DNA of 64,000 nt from Flavobacterium aestivum. Lineage in GTDB: Bacteria > Bacteroidota > Bacteroidia > Flavobacteriales > Flavobacteriaceae. The stretch lies in NCBI RefSeq assembly GCF_026870175.2, contig NZ_CP113977.2, positions 3,348,001 through 3,412,000 on the forward strand. Reading direction: 5' to 3'. Position numbers and translations under genes: made by a program. The notes under the pieces were generated by a model. That model ran no database searches. It worked only from the letters and a program-made list of their open reading frames with translations, and was not told the origin of the DNA. Positions 58,805-64,000 of this stretch are shown in pieces (the stretch's first letter is position 1; the number at the start of each line of letters is the position of its first letter).

Positions 58805-60577
58805 CTAAATAACTCCCATTTTTTTCATTAGGAAAGTGGCGCTTTTGTTTTTACAAATGCCATCTCGAAGGGTGTAATCAAAATGCAATTCATTGTTACT
58901 AATTTCAACTTCAAAACATTTGTTGGTTAGAATATTAGGATACTCATTAGTCGTTAGACAAACTTCTATGTCGTGTGTAGCTATGGCTCCAATGGCTTTT
59001 TTAGCAATTACTTTTTTCACCACTTCAATCGTTCCGTTTCGCTTATCATCAGAGTTGGTACCTCTCAAGATTTCATCTAAAAGGACAAAAGCAGAATTAG
59101 CTTCGAGCTCATCCATGATTTGTTTTAAACGTTTGATTTCGGCAAAGAAATAAGATTCACTATCTGATAACGAATCAGAAAGTCGCATAGATACTAAAAC
59201 TGGTAATGGGTGTACATTTGCCTGATTTGCACACACCACAGATCCCATTCCTGAAAGCACCATATTTATTCCTAAACTACGCAAGAAAGTACTCTTACCA
59301 GACATATTAGAACCCGTTAAAATCATAAATGATTGTGGCTGAAACTGCACCTCATTCCCTACTCTTGTGACTGGATTCAACAAAGGATGACTTAAATTAG
59401 AAAAATCAATCTCATAATTAGAATTCAAAGTTGGATACACAAAATCAGGGTTATTATACGAGAAGTTAGCCAAACTGTTGAGCATTTCAAATTCACCTAT
59501 TACCTCCAACCATTCTTCTAAAACAACGGCATGTTGCTTTTTCCAAACAATCAAGGATTTCAATACATGCAGATTAAAAAGAAATGTTCCGTTAAATAAT
59601 AAACCTGTTACAAAGTTCCCGATGCTATCCATTCTAGAAAACAACTCCGCCAACTGTTCAAGATGCACACTCGCTTTCTGATTTTTGAAACTCAACTTTT
59701 GCTGTAAAGCAACTAATTTTTCTGATTGGAAACTTTCATTTTCAATTTTCTGTACCAGTAGACCATATTGACTGATAATCAAATTGATGTTATCTGCCTG
59801 AACAATTTCTAATTTGATTCGCTTTAGGAAACTCCCCAAAATCATCAAATTACAAATAAACAAAAAAGACAAATAAGAAAGAAAAACTGTATTTGAGCTT
59901 ATTAAATATCCCAAAACACAACTTAAAAATAGCGATGGGAACAAATAGGAAATAAAGACTACCCCTTTTGACAAGGGCTTACTATTAAAGACGCTCCATT
60001 GCAGTAAAGTTTTATAAAGCGTTTCATTATCCTGACCTACTTTGGCAAAAGCCAAAAACTCCTGACGCCAATTTAATTTCTCTCTTAATTCCTGTACTGC
60101 TTCATGATTTTTTACTATTTCATCATTTGGCAAAAGCTTTAATAATTTTTCACTCAGGTTTTTTTTACCAATAAAAGTGGCTGTTCTATTTAAATTTTGA
60201 AATAAGGAGTGTTCCCCAAAAATATCTAAATCATAAGCATATGGATGATGGAAATCGTTGAATTCTGCACCATTTTCAAAAGGAATCGATTTTCGTTCCA
60301 AATACGCTATCTCATTTTCATTTATCTCGACAAGAGCATTTTTAATCTTTCTCTGAAACGATAATTTAGAATGGATTCTCATCAAAATAATAAAACTAGC
60401 AAACAGTAGAATTGCCACTATGACAAATACTGATTCGCTAGTTTTTAAGTAGTAAAATAAGCTTCCTAAAAAAAGTAAAATACTAATAAGTCTAAGAAAA
60501 CTTATACTATTGTATTTCGTATTGATTGATTTTAATTCTTCCGAATAGTTTTTGCTATTGCTTTTATATACTTCCAT
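58805..60577 (-). CDS. Membrane-anchored MutS-like ATPase
   Basis: A 590-residue protein. It has two N-terminal membrane helices (about residues 27-45 and 49-67), a second pair (about 206-228 and 230-250) and a C-terminal MutS ATPase domain. Walker A is TGSNMSGKST at 421-430 and Walker B is LLDEILRGTNSDD at 499-511. The mismatch-recognition domain of MutS is absent. The topology argues against classical mismatch repair; the function is unknown. Confidence 0.9.
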   Translation of the reverse strand: MEVYKSNSKNYSEELKSINTKYNSISFLRLISILLFLGSLFYYLKTSESVFVIVAILLFASFIILMRIHSKLSFQRKIKNALVEINENEIAYLERKSIPFENGAEFNDFHHPYAYDLDIFGEHSLFQNLNRTATFIGKKNLSEKLLKLLPNDEIVKNHEAVQELREKLNWRQEFLAFAKVGQDNETLYKTLLQWSVFNSKPLSKGVVFISYLFPSLFLSCVLGYLISSNTVFLSYLSFLFICNLMILGSFLKRIKLEIVQADNINLIISQYGLLVQKIENESFQSEKLVALQQKLSFKNQKASVHLEQLAELFSRMDSIGNFVTGLLFNGTFLFNLHVLKSLIVWKKQHAVVLEEWLEVIGEFEMLNSLANFSYNNPDFVYPTLNSNYEIDFSNLSHPLLNPVTRVGNEVQFQPQSFMILTGSNMSGKSTFLRSLGINMVLSGMGSVVCANQANVHPLPVLVSMRLSDSLSDSESYFFAEIKRLKQIMDELEANSAFVLLDEILRGTNSDDKRNGTIEVVKKVIAKKAIGAIATHDIEVCLTTNEYPNILTNKCFEVEISNNELHFDYTLRDGICKNKSATFLMKKMGVI

Positions 60578-60714
60578 CTTTTGCTTTAATGATACACAAA
60601 TGTAGGGAAAGTCAATATTAATTTCAATCCTAATATCAATAGCTATTTAAATAAACAATCTAACTTCATTATTTTCTCTTTGTTTTCTAAATCCTTAATT
60701 CTGTATTCTGAAAT

Positions 60715-61548
60715 TTATCCTTCGTGCATTGCCAAGACTGGTACAATTGAAATATTAGCTAATTTTTGAGTCAGGCTTGGATTGAATAATTCTGAGAAAA
60801 AATTTCTTTTATGGGTTATCATTGCCAAAATATCAATGTTTTTGTGAGATACGAAATCCAAAATAGTTTCTTTGACATGATCGCTCAAAGTAACTGAAAA
60901 TTGTACAGGTTCATTTTCGAATTCGGTTTTCCATTCGTTAATAATTGCATCTGAAACATCAGACTTATTTGTTTTGACATACAAACATTTTACTATAGCA
61001 TGTGTTTTTTTTGCAATTTTAATGACTTCTCTTAGTGCAGCTTTATCTTTTTCTCTAAAACGGGTTGTAAAACCAATTATCTCTATCTTAGCGAATTTGG
61101 CCTCAATTGGGACACTTAAAACCGGAACATCAACTGTAGTTACCACTGCTCCTGTATTAGAACCTACAAAAAAGGATTCCCATCCCGTAGAGCCAGAAGT
61201 TCCCATGACTATAAAATCTATTTTTTCATCATTAACAGCACTTTTTATCGCATAAATCAGATCTCCATCCATGAGTTTATGACTAAGTTTAATGTGGTCA
61301 AGATTCCGCTTTTGTGCTATTTCACGAAGTTTTGGAATTTCCTCTTTGAACATATCAAATTGTGCCAATTGTATGGAATCAAAAATCTTATAATAGTTTT
61401 CCGGAATAAATTGATTGTCAACAACTGGTAAATCAAAAGTATGTAATAAAATAAGTTCTCCATTCACAAGTTTTGCAAATTCTAATGCATGTACAAAAGC
61501 ATTATTGGCAACTTCGGAAAAATCGGTGGGGAATAAAATCTTTTTCAT
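60715..61548 (-). CDS. Universal stress protein, tandem domain
   Basis: A 277-residue protein with two Usp-like domains. The first is well conserved (KKILFPTDFSEVANNAFVHALEFAKLVNGELILLHTFD, and VMGTSGSTGWESFFVGSNTG), the second is degenerate. A paralogue lies next to it, with the same opening KKILFPTDFS. A TTACGG/CCGTAA dyad lies upstream. Confidence 0.9.
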   Translation of the reverse strand: MKKILFPTDFSEVANNAFVHALEFAKLVNGELILLHTFDLPVVDNQFIPENYYKIFDSIQLAQFDMFKEEIPKLREIAQKRNLDHIKLSHKLMDGDLIYAIKSAVNDEKIDFIVMGTSGSTGWESFFVGSNTGAVVTTVDVPVLSVPIEAKFAKIEIIGFTTRFREKDKAALREVIKIAKKTHAIVKCLYVKTNKSDVSDAIINEWKTEFENEPVQFSVTLSDHVKETILDFVSHKNIDILAMITHKRNFFSELFNPSLTQKLANISIVPVLAMHEG

Positions 61549-61607
61549 TACTATATGAATTAAGGGTTTAATTTTTGGTAAACAATTCTGAATTTTAGCT
61601 TAAACTA

Positions 61608-61625
61608 TTACGGAATTAACCGTAA
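61608..61625. promoter_or_regulatory. Dyad upstream of the first universal stress gene
   Basis: TTACGG (61608-61613) and CCGTAA (61620-61625) form a perfect 6+6 dyad with a 6 bp spacer. Confidence 0.35.
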
Positions 61626-61720
61626 ATATTTCCTCGTTATGTCAACAATTGCTTGTTTTGCAGGTTACACATGAGCGATTACTTCACCAAATAGCCCTAC
61701 AATTTCATAATTTAGTAAGC

Positions 61721-62548
61721 TCAATGAACGGATAGAATTGGGATGTTAATATGAAATGTCAATTTTTTGGAAAGACTTACTTCAAAAAGTTTTTCAAAAA
61801 AACCTCTGTGTCGTTCGTGAATGGCAATCATATTTATATTATTTTTTTCGATAAAGTTTAAAATCACTCCTTCTATATCATTACTCAACTCAGAATGAAA
61901 AGCAATGTCATGCTCTTTGAAAATATTCTTAAAATCTACCACAAAATCGTCTTTATAAACTGTATGTGGTGGCTTTATATTGAGGCAATCAATGTGTGAA
62001 TGAAAAAAACTGGCAAAAACCTGAACTTTTTTTAAAGGTTCGATGTCATCCATGTTAAATTTTGTGGCAAACAATATCTTATCAATAGGCTGATATTTGC
62101 ATTTTTCTGGTACAGCCAAAACCGTTGCATTACATTCGCTCATTATTTTTGTAGTCACATTCCCTAGAAATATTTCCCTCAAATGGGTTACTCCCCTTGT
62201 TCCCATGACAATAAAATCTGTATTCTCTTTTTTTGATAATGCTACCACTTCCTTTACTAAATAGCCTTGAATAAGTACATTACTGATCTTTATATGCGAA
62301 AGATCATTAGCTTCGGCAATGCTTCTCAGAATAGGCACTTCATCTTTATAATTTTCGAAATCACTTAATTGTTCATACTCATAAATCTCTCTTAAATAAA
62401 TGGAAACATCTAAATAAGCTGGTGAATCTAATTCATAAACATGAAGCGTAATAATCTCCGCATCTATGGCATCGGCAAGCTTTAAAGCATAAATAAATGC
62501 ATTTTTAGAAGCATCAGAAAAATCAGTAGGGAACAATATTTTCTTCAT
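61721..62548 (-). CDS. Universal stress protein, tandem domain
   Basis: A protein of 275 residues from ATG 62546-62548 (MKKILFPTDFSDASKNAF). An in-frame GTG two codons earlier (62554) is less likely. The first domain has the nucleotide-binding-like motif VMGTRGVTHLREIFLGNVTTKIM, the second is weakly conserved. Paralogous to the neighbouring protein. A 14 bp palindrome lies upstream. Confidence 0.9.
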   Translation of the reverse strand: MKKILFPTDFSDASKNAFIYALKLADAIDAEIITLHVYELDSPAYLDVSIYLREIYEYEQLSDFENYKDEVPILRSIAEANDLSHIKISNVLIQGYLVKEVVALSKKENTDFIVMGTRGVTHLREIFLGNVTTKIMSECNATVLAVPEKCKYQPIDKILFATKFNMDDIEPLKKVQVFASFFHSHIDCLNIKPPHTVYKDDFVVDFKNIFKEHDIAFHSELSNDIEGVILNFIEKNNINMIAIHERHRGFFEKLFEVSLSKKLTFHINIPILSVH

Positions 62549-62591
62549 AATCACCTTAATTAATTACATATCAATATTTTATATAAAGTTA

Positions 62592-62626
62592 CAAAACTTA
62601 TAAAAAGAAAGCATGATAATTATCAT
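62592..62626 (-). promoter_or_regulatory. Palindrome and -7-like box of the second universal stress gene
   Basis: ATGATAATTATCAT (62613-62626) is a perfect palindrome with TGAT-N4-ATCA spacing like Fnr/Crp-type sites. It lies 12 bp from the -7-like TAAGTTTTG (62592-62600). Confidence 0.45.
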
Positions 62627-62796
62627 TTTGATTTATAATTAATAAAAAAATACTGGTTAGAGAATAACCAGCAGTAATTAGCCAAAATAATCATTAACAA
62701 TGTCTATCATAATTCTGAACATATCATCCTAAAGCATATTGTTAAGAATTCTATTTTTCACAAATCACTATAGGCTCAAAAGTTGTAAGTTTTGCT

Positions 62797-62804
62797 TACT
62801 TTTG
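62797..62804 (+). promoter_or_regulatory. mnmE -7 box
   Basis: TACTTTTG, the same box as in the rRNA promoters, 15 bp before the mnmE start codon. No clear -33 TTG at 19-20 bp. Confidence 0.5.
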
Positions 62805-62819
62805 CATAAATTTTTTATT

Positions 62820-64000
62820 ATGATCCAAAACGATTCTATAGTAGCCTTAGCCACCCCTTCGGGAGCGGGAGCCATTGCCGTAATTCGAATTTCTGGCGAA
62901 GATGCCATTACTATTGGGCACTCTGTTTTTCGATCCGTAAAAAATAAAGATTTAAGACTCCAAAAATCCCACACGCTTCATTTAGGACAAATTGTTGATG
63001 GACAAAAAATGCTTGACGAAGTTTTGGTTTCAGTTTTCAAAGGTCCAAATTCATATACAGGCGAGAATACGATTGAAATTTCATGTCACGGTTCGACTTA
63101 TATTCAGCAACAAATTATTCAGTTACTATTGCGAAAAGGCTGCAGAATGGCCGATGCTGGAGAATTTACTTTAAGGGCTTTCTTGAACGGTAAGTTGGAT
63201 CTTTCACAAGCCGAGGCTGTAGCCGATTTGATTTCATCAGATAATGAAGCATCACACCAAATTGCAATGCAACAAATGCGTGGAGGTTTCTCTAACGAGA
63301 TTGCAAAACTACGTGAAGAACTGTTAAATTTTGCTTCGCTCATTGAGCTAGAATTAGATTTTGCCGAAGAAGATGTTGAATTTGCCGACAGAACTCAGTT
63401 TCATGAATTATTGAACCGAATTGAGTTTGTTCTCAAACGATTAATTGATTCGTTTGCTGTGGGGAATGTTATCAAAAACGGAATTCCGGTAGCCATTGTT
63501 GGTGAACCCAATGTTGGTAAATCTACACTACTGAATGCTTTACTGAATGAAGAGCGTGCTATCGTATCGGAAATTGCAGGAACAACCCGTGATACAATTG
63601 AAGACGAATTAGTAATTAGCGGTATTGGTTTTAGATTTATCGATACTGCTGGAATACGAGAAACAGCTGATGTTGTAGAAAGCATAGGAATCAAAAAAAC
63701 ATTCGAAAAAATAGAACAGGCGCAACTTGTTATTTACTTGATGGATAGTTTAAAGTTTCAGGTTTCAAGTGGCGATTTCGTTATTGAAATTGAGAAAATA
63801 AAAAACAAATATCCTCTAAAGCAAATTTTAATTGTTGCTAATAAAATAGACCAACTAAACGACGAGGAAATTTCAGCAATACGTCTTCAACTTGAAACTT
63901 TAAACTTGAAACAAATTTTTCTAAGTGCCAAAGAGAAATTGGGTGTTGATGAACTTAAAAATCAGTTGCTTTCATTTGTAAACACTGGTGCTTTACGTAA
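62820..64000 (+). CDS. mnmE: MnmE tRNA modification GTPase, 3' end beyond window
   Basis: The first 393 codons of MnmE (TrmE), the GTPase that with MnmG modifies U34 of certain tRNAs. Start ATG at 62820 (MIQNDSIVALATPSGAGAIAVIRISG). N-terminal folate domain to about residue 120, helical domain, then the G domain inserted at about 215: G1 GEPNVGKST, G2 AGTTRDT, G3 DTAG, G4 NKID. The C-terminal part, including the cysteine motif, is off the right edge. A segment between G3 and G4 carries a repeat-derived sequence (see findings). Confidence 0.97.
   Translation, partial: MIQNDSIVALATPSGAGAIAVIRISGEDAITIGHSVFRSVKNKDLRLQKSHTLHLGQIVDGQKMLDEVLVSVFKGPNSYTGENTIEISCHGSTYIQQQIIQLLLRKGCRMADAGEFTLRAFLNGKLDLSQAEAVADLISSDNEASHQIAMQQMRGGFSNEIAKLREELLNFASLIELELDFAEEDVEFADRTQFHELLNRIEFVLKRLIDSFAVGNVIKNGIPVAIVGEPNVGKSTLLNALLNEERAIVSEIAGTTRDTIEDELVISGIGFRFIDTAGIRETADVVESIGIKKTFEKIEQAQLVIYLMDSLKFQVSSGDFVIEIEKIKNKYPLKQILIVANKIDQLNDEEISAIRLQLETLNLKQIFLSAKEKLGVDELKNQLLSFVNTGALR

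Noticed and set aside
62549..62554. GTG start of the second universal stress gene
   Set aside because: The ATG two codons later gives the conserved MKKILFPTDFS opening shared with the paralogue.

Overview
The window is a stretch of chromosome from an AT-rich Bacteroidota bacterium, almost certainly a Flavobacterium-like gliding flavobacterium. Four things point that way: promoters of the TTG-N19/20-TAnnTTTG type, the fused LpxC-FabZ protein, genes for gliding and the type IX secretion system (GldF, GldG, PorX, a T9SS-sorted giant protease), and the lineage-typical genes around them. Most of it is ordinary core genome. No prophage, integron, CRISPR array or classical insertion sequence was seen.

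Layout. 1-2.1 kb: the first 684 codons of lon, running off the left edge. 2.3-6.3 kb: a lipoprotein, then an ECF sigma factor operon (sigma factor, membrane-anchored putative anti-sigma protein, two exported repeat-rich proteins). 6.3-12.2 kb: an MFS transporter, an M48 lipoprotein protease, and the glucan genes glgE and glgC. 12.5-13.7 kb: an alpha/beta hydrolase and msrB. 13.8-22.0 kb: a long minus-strand block running HD hydrolase, lpxD, lpxC-fabZ, lpxA, efp, an lpxD paralogue, an NTF2-like protein, sucD and a conserved hypothetical gene, which ties lipid A synthesis to housekeeping genes. 22.3-27.2 kb: porX, tsaE, alanine dehydrogenase and several small genes. 27.3-33.1 kb: a complete minus-strand rRNA operon (16S, tRNA-Ile, tRNA-Ala, 23S, 5S) with three tandem promoters in its leader. 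33.5-40.4 kb: a 2298-residue secreted S8 protease. 40.8-49.7 kb: a DUF4294 protein, an M42 peptidase, cydAB with a DUF2238 protein, two small exported proteins sharing a promoter architecture, an SRPBCC protein and purC. 49.8-58.1 kb: DUF502, HAD hydrolase, phoH, a SAM-hydrolase-family protein, gldF, gldG and dnaN. 58.2-58.8 kb: a compact element in which a GIY-YIG nuclease gene lies between two inverted copies of a ~100 bp palindrome. 58.8-64 kb: a membrane-anchored MutS-like ATPase, two universal stress proteins and the start of mnmE.

Functional links. PorX (regulator), the S8 protein (cargo with a C-terminal sorting domain) and GldFG belong to one surface-secretion and gliding biology. The lpx cluster makes the outer-membrane lipid A precursor. 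cydAB, the universal stress proteins and two small exported proteins all carry dyads just upstream of a -7-like box, so a common micro-oxic or stress control is possible but unproven.

The most unusual item is the GIY-YIG gene flanked by inverted palindromes, which looks like a minimal mobile unit analogous to REP/RAYT systems. Other notable items are the triple rRNA promoter, a structured RNA resembling the flavo-1 motif, and the shared operator-like dyads. All family assignments come from reading the protein sequences; no database search was run.
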